A DNA stretch of 64,000 bases from Misgurnus anguillicaudatus (lineage: Eukaryota > Chordata > Actinopteri > Cypriniformes > Cobitidae), in contig NC_073354.2 of the NCBI RefSeq assembly GCF_027580225.2, forward strand, positions 11,446,001 through 11,510,000, written 5' to 3'. Below the pieces are notes generated by a model that had not been told where the DNA came from, made no database searches, and saw only the letters and a list, made by a program, of their open reading frames with translations. This document shows positions 1-11,396 of the stretch, in pieces. Position numbers and translations under genes: made by a program. The first letter of the stretch is position 1, and every line of letters starts with the position of its first letter.

Positions 1-30
1 GCTCGTACCACGGCAAGCGAAGGCTATCTT

Positions 31-140
31 CGGTTCTCGGCCGGAAAGCGGCAGGGAAAGACGCTAGACCTGGATTCTGCTGTCTTCGGTTCTCAGCCGG
101 AAAGGGCAGGGAAGACGCTAGGCCTGGACTCCGCTGCAGG
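31..140. repeat. Two tandem copies of a ~52-bp GC-rich unit
   Basis: CGGTTCTCGGCCGGAAAG and CGGTTCTCAGCCGGAAAG start two consecutive units that both continue GGCAGGGAA.GACGCTAG.CCTGGA.TC. Differences are small. This may be the edge of a larger repeat cut by the window start. Confidence 0.75.
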
Positions 141-349
141 GCTTTTGTCGACGGCGAGGTAAGGCTTCTTCTTCTTCGGAGCAGCGAGAGGTTCGCGCTG
201 AAGGAGAAATTAATGAGCTCCTGACGCTTAAACCGCGCTTATATAAGGACGTGTACTTCCCGCGCGCGGGTTCAAACGTCATTGGTCTGTACTTTGTACA
301 GACGTTAACCAATAGGCTTCAGTCACGGAGTAAACAGGAGTTTCCCCCA

Positions 350-400
350 TAGCGTCAGCTAACTGACGCAATGCGAAGTGAACCGTATTGAAAGGGAACT
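350..400. repeat. Diverged half-unit of the 161-bp hairpin array family
   Basis: TAGCGTCAGCTAACTGACG, GCAATG, GTGAACC and GAAAGGGAACT follow one another in the same order as the right arm of the array units at 4449-5830. It shows that the family exists as dispersed fragments. Confidence 0.55.
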
Positions 401-954
401 GTTCAGTGTTCTGGAAACATCTTTAGGACTTTCAGCCACAAATATTTATTTTCCCAGTATTTCTTGTACCCACACCTTCTCTTTTTAATTGATGATGGCG
501 GTGCAGAGTCAGACTCAGTCTCTTTCTCCATTTTTCGAATTGGAAAGCGCGCATCTAAAAGGGATGCACGTGCGTGGCTGCGTGCGAACTGCGCTGTCAT
601 GACAACAACGAAAAGTTGACAACAACCTGTCAGCAGTTCAGCTGAGGGGCAACAGTAGCGTGCGAGTAGCGAGTGGCGAGCGAGCCTGAACTGTCCAGTA
701 ATGTCCGTTTGGCTGCGTGAGGCTCAAGGATATAGAGCGACCAACTTTTTTTAAGCAAGCATTGATTATGCGTGACACGGTCTCAATTTGCGGGACGCAT
801 GAATTGGGCTTCAAACGCTGTGCGTTCACGCGCTACGCGGGACGGGTGGTCACCCTAGATCACACATACTGGGAAAAAATGTATACCTTGCAAGACATTT
901 TGCATAAAAGCATCTGCCAAATGACTATCCCTTGAACTACACCATAATAATTAG
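401..954. other. Unassigned intergenic sequence
   Basis: No coding similarity, strong repeats or RNA genes seen. Short open frames here show no codon or family signal. Confidence 0.5.
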
Positions 955-1471
955 TAGGGGTGGGCCGATACCACTTTTCATGTCTGATACCGATGGCGAT
1001 ACCACAACCTTGAGTATCGGTCGATACCGATCCAATACCATCTCTATCGCCCTTTTAATCAATTAAGCTGCAAATAAAACATTTGTTGGCTGTATAAAAA
1101 GCTTAAACAGAGCTACAGAACATTTTACTGTGCAACAAATTCAAGACTCAATGAATCATTGTGAAATACTGCTGCTTCGTTTTTATTTAAATGTTTCAAA
1201 CAGACTAGTAGCAAAATTTTTAGTTTTTAGTCAAATTTTTAGTCAAAACAAAAATCCAAATTGAAATTTAAGGTGTAACTTTGGACAATTTAAAGTGCAA
1301 CTTTGTGCAAATTCATGTCGCTCAGCAAATTGTGCTTTACCCCAAGTTCCCATGATAAGGTCTGTGTTGGTATTGGATCAGATTGTCCTTTCCGACTTCT
1401 ACAATATTCGATCCGGCCATTTCCGCAAATACCGGACTAATATCGATCGTATCGGCCCACGCCCACCCCTA
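955..1471. mobile_element. hAT-like non-autonomous element (517 bp)
   Basis: TAGGGGTGGGCCGATACC at the left and TATCGGCCCACGCCCACCCC plus TA at the right form terminal inverted repeats, extended inward by GATACCGAT/ATCGATCGTAT-type motifs. ATTAG flanks both ends but an 8-bp duplication is not preserved. Non-coding. Confidence 0.7.
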
Positions 1472-1473
1472 AT

Positions 1474-1910
1474 TAGGGGTGGGTTGATACGACCACGATT
1501 TTGATACCTGAATTCTGGGTATCGGCCGATAACGATCCCGATCCTATTATTTTTCTTGATTCATTTAGAATTGTATGTATATGCACACATACACACACAC
1601 AAAATCATACTTCACCGCTACTACAATGCATTAACTCTGTGAGCACCACATCAGTTTTTGTGACCTTAAATATCTTTATATATGAATTTGTTTTTCGCAT
1701 AAAGGTGTCAGATACATTAGGAATATAGTGTATAAAAATGTTTATGGTGCTTTTATAATAGTATGACTTTTCTATAGCATGACAATAACTACCACAAGTA
1801 ATGCACAATATCGGATTTGGATCGTCCCTGTTAGTCCGATAGCCGATCCAGCAAAAAAGGTCCGGATTGGCCTGATACCCAATCCCAAGTATTGGGTCAG
1901 CCAAGCCCTA
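1474..1910. mobile_element. Second hAT-like element abutting the first (437 bp)
   Basis: TAGGGGTGGGTTGATAC at the left and GTATTGGGTCAGCCAAGCCC plus TA at the right are imperfect inverted repeats. It starts within 3 bp of the end of the preceding element. The interior contains GATCCCGATCC and GGATTTGGATCG inverted motifs. Confidence 0.65.
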
Positions 1911-2160
1911 ATACTAATACTAGTGACAACTTTTAACCGACGAGACAACACCATGACAATTTGCTTTATAGGATTTACCCTCTATGAATTATTAGACTTA
2001 TTTGTGACCCTGGACCACAAAACCAGTCATAATGGTCTTTTTTAGATTTATCATTAAATAAGATTTCTACTGATGTGTGGTTTGTTAGGAAAGGACAATA
2101 TTTGGCCAAGATACAACTATTGTTACATCTGGAATCTGAGGGTGCAAAAAATCCAAATAT

Positions 2161-2716
2161 TTAGAAAATCAGCTTTAAAGTTGTCCAAATTAAGTCCAAA
2201 GCAACACATACAATCACATAAAGGATTATTAGGAACACCATACTAATATTCGCCTTCAGAACTGCCTTAATTCTCTGTGGCATTGATTCAACAAGGTGCT
2301 GAAAGCATTCTTTAGAAATGTTGGCCCATATTGATAAGATAGCATCTTGCAGTTGAGGGAGATTTGTGGGATGCACATCCAGGGCACTAAGCTCCCATTC
2401 CACCACATCCCAAAGATGCTCTATTGGGTTGAGATCTGGTGACTGTGGGGGCCATTTTAATACAGTGAACTCAAGAAACCAATTTTAAATTATTCAAGCT
2501 TTGTGACATGGTGCATTATCCTGCTGGAAGTAGCCATCAGAGGATGAGTACATGGTGGTCATAAAGGGATGGACATGGTCAGAAACAATGCTCAGGTAGG
2601 CAGTGGCATTAAAACGATCCACAATTGGCACTAAGGGGCCTAAAGTGTGCCAAGAAAACATCCCCCACACCATTGCATTAATGAGAAATTGAACATGTGT
2701 TCCTAATAATCCTTTA
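2161..2716 (-). pseudogene. Tc1-like transposase relic bounded by a perfect 20-bp inverted repeat
   Basis: Translating the minus strand gives the C-terminal half of a Tc1 transposase: AMVWGMFSWHTLGPLVPI, then QQDNAPCHKA (second catalytic Asp), then after two stops SPDLNPIEHLWDVVE (third acidic residue) and a tail ending QRIKAVLKAN. TAAAGGATTATTAGGAACAC (2219-2238) and its exact complement (2697-2716) frame it. The N-terminal DNA-binding half and first Asp are absent, so the copy is internally deleted and dead. Confidence 0.85.
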
Positions 2717-2976
2717 GGTGTGTGTATTACTAATGATAAAGAAATGTTTTATATATTTATGCTAGGAAATATACACAATTTTTTCATGGAACATAATTCA
2801 TGATCTTTACTTAATATTCTAATGATTTTTGGCATAAAAAATCGATAATTTTGACCCATACAATGTATTTTTGGCTACTGCTACAAATATATCCGTGCTA
2901 CTTAATGAAACGAATTATACATTTATGTTCTTGTCGCAGTGCATTCTGGGATTGGAATTTGGCTAAAATGAGATCT

Positions 2977-3145
2977 ACACTATCTGAGAAAAAGTTGCAA
3001 AAGTTGTCACTTGGACGATAGCTTTTAAAAATGTCCTAATATGTACCATTATGGTACAGATATGTATATATAATGTACCACCATGTACTTTTTAAAAGTG
3101 TAAGTTTTGAAAACGTACCTCCCCAGTGATAACCTTCTTTTTTTT
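2977..3145. mobile_element. Degenerate TA-type MITE (GTACC-rich family)
   Basis: CACTATCTGAGAAAAAGTTG start, then the order GTCACTTGGA, TCCTAATATGTACCATT, GTACTTTTTAAAAGTG, CCCCAGTGATAAC as in the element at 12463-13088. Right terminus eroded. Confidence 0.6.
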
Positions 3146-3836
3146 TGATAAAAAATTCTTTTTTGAGAATGTTCATACTCTGTCATTGGATACGAGAGGT
3201 TATATGATGCTTAATCCAAAATGCCTGATCCAAGAAGTGACAGGGTCGTGTTGTCTTATTTCAGGTGTGTTTTATACATTACACAGTCTACTTAGGAACT
3301 ATGATCAAAGGGGTTTGTTAGGATGGGACACAGTATCCAGGTGGCCCACACTGATGTTTTGGAGTGAAGAAGACAAACAGCTGATAGCGGATAGCTTGTG
3401 TTTTTGTAACACTACCTAACTTTACAAAACACTGAAAACTCCCAAAAAAATTGAGGATTGTCAAGAAGCATTGGATCAAGGCATCAGAGAAAATAACACT
3501 TTACAGAATGAAGGATCAATCTAAAAGCAGTGTTGTGTTGTAGACAATGAAGGATCTAAAATAACAGCTGCTAACAGCTTCAAAACTTCTAAACCTGGCA
3601 GAGATGGCATTGATTTTATGGGCACACAGAGGACAAGCCTGCCCTGACCCAGGTGCTGGTAATGAGAGGACAGGAACGCTGCTTCAGGGGCTTTGATCTC
3701 ACAGCTAGTGTTATACTTTACCAGTTAAAACAGAGTACACACACATCAAACGCTGCGTTATATCAGCTCTGAGTCAATTTCACGGTCAGTTCTCTGTTGT
3801 GGTTTGGCACAGACTTAAAGGAAAAGAGAGAGAGAG

Positions 3837-3879
<43 letters not shown>

Positions 3880-4448
3880 GTATGATAATAATGGTACAAC
3901 AATGAAAGGGGTTGTGAGAACATTCCAGCTTTACCCATAAACACCCCTAAACCTTTTGACCTTTGACACTTTAAAGTTTCCTTATTCAATATTAAGATAA
4001 GAACTGTATTGTATGCTTTTTCATTTTTCATTTCATTTTCATATTCTCACAAGTACAGTAGCTTCACATTTATAATAATTCCAGAGTATTTTGGAAAATT
4101 AAAAAATGAAACAATGAAAAAATTACATTTCTGTTTGGTGATGCTAATAGTGCGGAAACACACTTCCTCTTTTAAATGTCTTTAAAACTTTTTGGGGCTG
4201 TTTCTTCATGTGTGTCATTTTGTGTGGGTTTGATAGCATTTTACCACCTTCAGGCTTTTCCAGGACATCATACGCACACTTCAATGTGTATTTGGTATAA
4301 TACAATGTGTTTGTTTGGTCTATGGTTCAAAAAACACATTATTTACCACATACAGTACATTATTGTTGCTCCTCTATGCCCTGCTTCTTTAACCCTGAAA
4401 AACCCAAGAAGATTTTGGGTAGCAGCAATTAACAGCGGCCAAATTTGA
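3146..4448. other. Unassigned intergenic sequence with one microsatellite
   Basis: No coding similarity. Only the (GA)n tract at 3824-3876 stands out. Confidence 0.5.
3824..3876. repeat. (GA)n microsatellite
   Basis: About 26 GA units with a single CC interruption near 3838. Confidence 0.95.
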
Positions 4449-5830
4449 CCCTGAGAGACGGGAACGAGACATTGCGTCCGCTGACGCCATGCTAGTGTGG
4501 CGGTAATGAGAAACCAGAAGAGGAAGGAGTTCCCGTAGCATCAGCGGACGCAATGTTGAGTGACCACTCGCGAAAGGGAACCGTCTTGGTTACTATCGTA
4601 ACCTTGGTTCCCTGAGAGACGGGAACGAGACATTGCGTCCGCTGACGCCATGCTAGTGTGGCGGTAATGAGAAACCAGAAGAGGAAGGAGTTCCCGTAGC
4701 ATCAGCGGATGCAATGTCGAGTGACCGCTCTCGATAGGGAATCGTCTAGGTTACTATCGTAACCTCGGTTCCCTGAGAGACAGGAACAAGACATTGCATC
4801 CGTTGACGCTATGCTAGTGTGGCGGTAATAATAAACTGGATGAGGCAATGTCGAGTGACCGCTCTCGAAAGGGAACTGTCTCGGTTACTATCGTAACCTT
4901 GGTTCCCAACGAGACATTGCATCCGCTGATGCTATGCTTGTGTGGCGGTAATGAGAAACCGGATGAGGGAAGAGTTCCCGTAGCGTCAGCTTACGCAATG
5001 TCGAGTGACTGCTCTCGAAAGGAAACCGTCTCGGTTACTATCGTAACCTCGGTTCCCTGAGAGACGGGAATGAGACATTGCGTCCGTTGACGCCATGCTA
5101 GTGTGGCGGTAATGAGAAACCAGAAGAGGAAGGAGTTCCCGTAGCGTCAGCGGACGTAATGTCGAGTGACCGCTCTCGAAAGGGAACCGTCTCGGTTACT
5201 ATCGTAACCTCGGTTCCCTGAGAGACGGGAACGAGACATTGCGTCCGCTGACGCTATGCTTGTGTGGCGGTAATGAGAAACTGGAAGAGGGAGGAGTTCC
5301 CGTAGTGTCAGCGGACATAATGTCGAGTGACCGCTCTTGAAAGGGAACCGTCTCGGTTACTATCGTAACCTTGGTTCCCTGAGAGACAGGAACGAGACAT
5401 TGCGTCCGCTGACGCTATGCTAGTGTGGCGGTAATGAGAAACCAGAAGAGGGAGAAGTTCCTGTAGCGTCAGCGGACACAATGTTGAGTGACCACTTTCG
5501 AAAGGGAACAGTCTCGGTTACTATTGTAACCTTGGTTCCCTGAGAGACGGGAACGAGACATTGCGTTCGCTGACGCTATGCTAGTGTGGCGGTAATGAGA
5601 AACCGGAAGAGGGAGGAATTCCCGTAGCGTCAGCGGACACAATGTCTAGTGACCGCTCTCGAAAGGGAACCGTCTCGGTTACTATCGTAACCTCGATTCC
5701 CTGAGAGATGGGAACGAGACATTGCGTCCGCTGACGATACGGGAACTCCTCCCTCTTCTGGTTTCTCATTACCGGCACACTAGCATAGCGTCAGCGGATC
5801 CAATGTTGAGTGACCGCTCTCGAAAGGGAA
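4449..5830. repeat. Tandem array of nine ~161-bp two-hairpin units
   Basis: Units begin at CCCTGAGAGAC-type motifs at 4449, 4610, 4771, 4905, 5055, 5216, 5377, 5538 and 5699, a period of 161 bp except for two units shortened by deletions (134 and 150 bp). Each unit has hairpin A, with arms GACATTGCGTCCGCTGACG and CGTCAGCGGACGCAATGTC around a loop of about 55 bp, and hairpin B, with stem GGTTAC/GTAACC around TATC, extended by AGGGAACC/GGTTCCCT. In the ninth unit the loop of hairpin A (about 5738-5786) is inverted and hairpin B is missing. Open frames crossing it follow the period and are not genes. Confidence 0.92.
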
Positions 5831-6425
5831 GCACAGTGTCCTCAGATTGGCCAGCTATCCAGTGCGTAGTTATTGACTGAATACCTTAAGGCAGTGTTTC
5901 CCAATCCTGGTCCTCAAGTACCCCCTTCCAGGAAGTGACAGGAGTTAATATCATCTTCACTACCTTATCAATACGAGCAGAATTTGATTCAGAAAATGCA
6001 GATGACCAAGCTGATCGATCAACTTTGCCAGTGCAGCTTGAGCAGAATGTAACAGATTGATAAGGTAAGGTTACTAAAACATAAAACCATGTCTTGATTT
6101 GTGATCGTAAAAACAACAAAACTGCTCAAAACTCGTGTTTGAATCATACAGTATTTAATAATCAGTAGTAAATTCTTTAAATATGAAAACTTACAGGGGT
6201 GAGTCAGAAGTGGGCGGGATTATGATAATGACTGTTGTGTCCGCTTCAACCAATTGCGGAAGTAAACTGTTGCCTACAATCCTTGCGTTCACTGTATAGT
6301 GCAAGAAAAGAGATTTCATTTGGACTGGATGGCACATTGCGTCATTGTATACTTCGGGATTCGTAACTTTGTACACTTGCACACTAAAAGAAATGTAAAA
6401 TTATGAATTGGAAAATCAGCTCAGC
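5831..6425. mobile_element. Diverged copy of the 13521-13955 TTAA family, split by a hAT fragment
   Basis: CAGATTGGCCAGCTA at the left and AGTGGGCGGGATTATGATAATG, GAAGTAAACTGTTG, AAAAGAGATTT and ACACTAAAAGAAA at the right follow the order seen at 13560-13930. Both ends are lost; the left meets the 161-bp array directly. Confidence 0.6.
5893..6128. mobile_element. hAT-like fragment nested in the preceding element
   Basis: CAGTGTTTCCCAATCCTGGT followed by CCTCAAGTACCCCC is a standard hAT MITE terminus in fish. The opposite end is not recognisable. Confidence 0.5.
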
Positions 6426-6990
6426 TTGCCGGACCTATAGGTTTTTTGTGGGACACACCGTGTAAGTGATTTAGTCACAACAGAATGAAGATGATGCTCA
6501 TCAGTCTGTTTAATGGAAACTAACAGCGGTCCACATGCCGTTTGGTCTCTCAGGTCTACTAACTACCTGTTTTGGAAAAGAACTCCATCTGACTCACACA
6601 CGCTCAATGCTATTTATCATTTGAGTGATGATGGGGTGTCATTTACACACACTTACAGTTAAGTGAGGTAAAGAGTAGTGCGTGTTTGACCAGCAATTCT
6701 TCTGTTGTCGTGTGCTGCCTAAACATGAGACAGTGACCCTGTGATAGCTACTGAAACTTCAGCAAATGAGAGACAAAGCCCAGACATACAGTATGTCATT
6801 AAAGGAAATTTCCCGTCCTGACCCCATAAAGATAAATGAGCACTGTACTGTAAAATCCCCAGCATCCCTCTTTCTCAGACATAAACACATTATAGTGAAC
6901 TCACAAACCTCTGTTATCTACTCTTATCTCAACATCTGGAGCCTGGAAAAGAGAAGATATAAAGATGGAAGGAAAAGAGTAAGCAGGGGA

Positions 6991-7046
<56 letters not shown>

Positions 7047-7795
7047 CTGTAGACGGCTTAATAACACTTGGACACCCAGTAATTTACAGTACCTTCAGCC
7101 TTCATATTGTTCAAAGAGCATACAAGTAGGAGAGGGAGAGAGAATGACTTTCGAACCCAAATGCATGTTTTTTTCTTTATCAATGATTCAATGAAACATA
7201 ACTTTAGTCTCACTGTTAGATCAAATCTATATGATATCTAGTAATCCAAAACTATTAAAACACTATCTACTCTGTTAGACTGCTGCCAACATGAGGGTCA
7301 GATGTTATCTAACATAAATTTCAGCACAAAGGTACACTGTGTTTTGCGTAAACACCTTCGACATTACGCAGTGATTGACTCTATCTTTGGGGTTTGGTTT
7401 CCTGTTTAGAAATCTGCATTGATCAACTGATAAACTACTATAAAGAACACAACTGTATGACTGACAAAGACCTTCAAGTTCTCCAAATTCTTGAATAGCT
7501 GATATTTGATCCAGTCTGTGAAATCCAGGTTAAAGTCTTAATGTTATTATGAGATTAGGGGAGGGTTAGACCAATAAGATTTAGTCTTAAATCTGGTTTA
7601 AATTAAAGCTTATTTAATAATTCTGTTGCACCAAACTTTAAATCTTGTTTAAAAATAATCAAGGAAAAGAATATTAACAGCACCGGTGACAGCTACCGAT
7701 GCTCGTATGCGCTTCTCTTCTGTCATGATCGCTCCAGTCAGGAACTGAAGGGCAGTGAATGAACAGACACGGCGGTGCTTTGTGACAAATGAGCA
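6426..7795. other. Unassigned intergenic sequence with (GA)n tract
   Basis: Includes a perfect (GA)n microsatellite at 6993-7042. The open frame running through it is a by-product of the repeat. No other feature seen. Confidence 0.5.
6993..7042. repeat. (GA)n microsatellite
   Basis: Twenty-five uninterrupted GA units. Confidence 0.95.
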
Positions 7796-7799
7796 TTAA

Positions 7800-8215
7800 A
7801 GGAGACATTTCACAAGACTTTTTAAAGATGTCAAATAAGTTTGGTGTCTCCAGAGTATGTATGTGAAGTTTTAGCTCAAAATACCCCACAGATAATTTAT
7901 TATAGCATGTTAAAATTGTCACTTCGTAGGTGTGAGCAAAAATGTGCCTTTTTGAGTGTGTCCTTTTAAATGCAAATAAGCTGATTTCTGCACTAAATGG
8001 CAGTGCAGTGATTGAATAATGCAGATTAAGGGGCGGTATTATCCCCTTCTGACATCACAAGGGGAGCCAAATTTCAATGAGCTATTTTTTCACATGCATT
8101 TACCAAAACTAAGTTACTGGGTTGATCTTTTTCACATTTTCTAGGTTGATAGAAGCACTGGGGAGATTATAGCACTTAAACATGGAAAAAGTCAGATTTT
8201 CATGATATGTCCCCT
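7800..8215. mobile_element. 416-bp TTAA-flanked MITE
   Basis: TTAA at 7796-7799 and 8216-8219; termini AGGAGACATTTCACAAG and TTTTCATGATATGTCCCCT. The interior block TTTTAGCTCAAAATACCCCA is shared with 16214-16550 and 56743-57715, so the three are one broad family. Confidence 0.8.
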
Positions 8216-8534
8216 TTAAACTGGGACTAACAAACCCTAGATTAGCTCTAAACTCTGCTTAATTTAATCCTTGTTGGTGCAACCCACCACTAGAAGTGTC
8301 AAAATTTGAATTCAGTCATTGACTTTACATTGATTTCAATCTTTGACATGATATCATGATGGTTTTAGGTAGAAAACAGTAAATAACAAAAAATATTTTT
8401 AGGAAGGTTTTTCTCTCCTGTCATAATGTTTTTATTGGGTTTTAGTTTCTTGCACCAAAAACATATTTGTTTGTTTTCATGACCATTTTTCACATTCTCG
8501 ACCCGTAACCCTCAAGTATAACAATATAATTTAA

Positions 8535-9292
8535 AGGAATAGCCTATTTTCTTTTTTTAAAAAATCCAGATAATTTACTCACCACCATGTCGTCCAAAAT
8601 GTTGATGTCTTATGTTTTTTTTTGAGGAAAACATTCCAGAATTTTTCTCATTTTAATGGACTTTAATGGACCCCAACACTTAACAGTTTTAAAGCAGTTT
8701 AAAACTCCAAAATGAGGCATAAGGGTCTTATCTAGCAAAACGATTGTCATTTTTGGCAAGAAAAATAAAAAATATGCACTTTTAAACCACAACTTCTCGT
8801 CTTCCTATAGTCCTGTGACGAGCCAGCGCGACCTCACGTAATTGCGTAATACCATCATTCGACACACAACAACGTCGGAATGGTCCTCTTTCTCCGCACT
8901 TGTAAACACTGGGGCGTAGTTTCCATACGTCACCCATGACCTCTTGACGTGATGACGTATTACAAAAGGCCACGCTGGCACGTTACACGACCGGAGGAAG
9001 ACGAGAAGTTTTATGTATTTGTTTTTCTTGCCAAAAATGACAATCGTTTTGCTAGATAAGACCCTTATGCCTTGTTTCAGATCGTTTAGAGTCCTTTGAA
9101 ACTGTAACTTTAAAGTGAATTAAAACTGTTAAGTATTGGGGTCCATTAAAGTCCATTAAAATGAGAAAAATCCTAGAATGTTTTTCTGAAAAAACATAAT
9201 TTCTTCTTGACTGAACAAAAAAAAGACATCAACATTTTGGATGACATGGTGAGTAAATTATCGGGATTTTTTTAAGAAAATTTACTAATCCT
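8535..9292. mobile_element. 758-bp TTAA-flanked foldback, copy 1
   Basis: TTAA at 8531-8534 and 9293-9296. Left arm and right arm are inverted copies for nearly 290 bp each (for example GGCATAAGGGTCTTATCTAG against CTAGATAAGACCCTTATGCC) around a centre near 8880. No intact ORF. Further copies at 53164 and 59006. Confidence 0.9.
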
Positions 9293-9570
9293 TTAATGTG
9301 TATGATATTGTGTATAGTACGGGTAAAAAAATTGTAATCAGCATACATTCACAAACACCGTAAACATGGGCCGGATTTCTCTTTTTTTTAAATTCTGAAA
9401 GTTTACAATAAATCCATTTATCTAACAAAAAATATCAAGGACATTTTAAAATTCGAGACTATTTTAGACCCTATTTTTGTCTCAACTCTTCTAACATAGT
9501 TTTAGTCTAACTCTAGGTGTGTCCCAAATTGCACACTTACCTGTATGTCCTATTCCAGTCTATTTTCTAT

Positions 9571-9798
9571 TATAAGGGGCGGTTTCCCAGACGACTAAAA
9601 TGCATGTTTGAGTTGTCTTTACTTGAAACAACTTGCACTGATGCATATTTAAATATCTAAGTGCCATTGTTTTGTCTAAAGATGCACACCAGTAGCGTTT
9701 TTATGTTAGGTATTTTTCTAAAAATAAATTACTTAAATGTCCTTATATAACATGTCTAGTCCTGGTTTAATCTAATCCTTGTCCGGGAAACTGCCCAA
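9571..9798. repeat. ~228-bp interspersed repeat (GGCGGTTTCCC family)
   Basis: Left GGGGCGGTTTCCCAGAC, right TGTCCGGGAAACTGCCC; interior AACAACTTGCACTGA and CTAGTCCTGGTTTAATCTAA. Another copy at 32354-32580 and partial ones at 33274-33322 and 62715-62762. Ends are imperfect inverted repeats, so probably a DNA-transposon MITE. Confidence 0.7.
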
Positions 9799-11396
9799 AA
9801 TAGTGAAAATTCACAATACATCCAGTTAGTAAAAAATCACTAAGAGTTCCATTTGGGATGATACTACTCTCCTAAAATCCATACACTAGGCGGTAAATTA
9901 CACATTGCGTTGTTTAAATTCAGGCTTTAAAATTTCCCAAAGGACACTATGGACCGGCAGACTCCGGAATACTATTTCTTAAAATGTTATATTAATTTTC
10001 AGTAAATGCACAGAAGAAAAAATACTTTTTATAGCCATTTACAGTACAAACATTGGGGATTGCAGCCCTAATAAAGTTTCATAGGTACTCTTTGTTTTGG
10101 TTTATTTGGCACAGATGCACACACACACTCATCTGGGACAAGGCATGTTTTGGTCCTTCAGCATTGCCTATATTTACAAGTCCATTGGGACTCTCTGGTT
10201 CTTCGGTTAACTATTAATGGGTCCTGTTGAGATTAGAGTGACCGTTGCCATTAATACCTGTATGTTAAGCGCTGCCAGTAACAGCGGGTCTCTCATTATC
10301 CAGTCAAACTCATTAGAATCACTGCACTCTTACACAGCTGCCTTTGTGGTTAAGATTTATATGTGCTGCAGCTGAGAGAGCAAGTGTGTTCATGCTAAAC
10401 CTCTCACCTGAGACCTGCTTGAGGTCAATGAGCTCTGTGAGGAAAAGAGAACAAATAGTAGCTGTGTCCCAAATGACATACCATACACTATGCATTTAAA
10501 GGGACAGTTCACCCCAAAATGAAATTTTCGTTTTTTTTATTCTGTTAAACACAAAAGAAGATATTTTAATAAGTGATTAATGGCACCCATTGACTTCCAT
10601 TGTATTTTTTCCTTCTCATACAGGTTTAGTTCAACATGAGGGTGATTAAATAATAAAATCATTATTTTGTTTTTCAAACAAGATGTTGAAATAGATCTGA
10701 TGTAGATTTTAAGGATTATTTCTCTTTTTAGTGACAAAAATAATGCGTAGTTCCCTAAAGAATTTGGCACTAATTCTAATCCAGATGGCATAAGCATGAG
10801 TGTTAGTGGGATTACGACAAACATGGCATGTGCCACTGGCTTTATAAAAAATAAAGCAGATCTAAAAACCCTGTCCTGCAAAACCCCTTGCCAGGATAAC
10901 ATGAGGGGGTGATGTCACCGTGATTGGCATTAATGACACGTCCAGATCCAGTCAGGTGAAATTGCATCTAAGTCGGCTCTAAACATACAACAGCAGGTCA
11001 GACCGAAATTCAGTAGGGGCGGATATAATAATTTACACTGAAGGAGCATGTGATAGGAATTAGGTCTCTAGTGCTCTGGGGAGCCCCAACAGGTTCAGTC
11101 TCCTAAATTTAGGAGCTGCATACTGAAAAATAGACACAGGGGAAATCCCTCCATGTGTTCCTGCACCTTACCAATAACTCCTGTGTGCTCAGTCAACAAA
11201 ATGAGTACCAGGCACACACACATCAAAAGATCTGGTGATTTTACAGCGTAACCCTGCAATATACTCAGTGTGGCACAAATACCTATAAAATGCCCCAGAT
11301 TTGGCAAAACCATGACCTTAGAATAACAACACTACAAATATTTGTCTGATTTACACTGTCATACTGAAGGTACAATGTGCACGTGTACGTGTATGT
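9799..11396. other. Unassigned intergenic sequence
   Basis: Contains the start of a common repeat (TTTAAAGGGACAGTTCACCCC at about 10496), otherwise nothing recognisable. The 121-codon minus-strand open frame at 10537-10902 runs through this repeat and has no family resemblance, so it is not called. Confidence 0.5.

Noticed and set aside
1605..1904. 99-codon minus-strand open frame
   Set aside because: It lies inside a hAT-like MITE and ends at its termini; no transposase motif.
4848..5778. Open frames running through the 161-bp array on both strands
   Set aside because: They follow the repeat period (SSDRSRKGTVSVTIVT-type repeats) and are a by-product of low stop density in the unit.
4449..5830. 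CRISPR-like array
   Set aside because: The units are contiguous repeats without unique spacers, and the genome is a vertebrate.
7674..7922. 82-codon minus-strand open frame
   Set aside because: It crosses the boundary of the 7800-8215 MITE and has no similarity to a known protein.
10537..10902. 121-codon minus-strand open frame
   Set aside because: It overlaps the TTTAAAGGGACAGTTCACC repeat, shows no domain or codon bias, and has no splice or promoter context.
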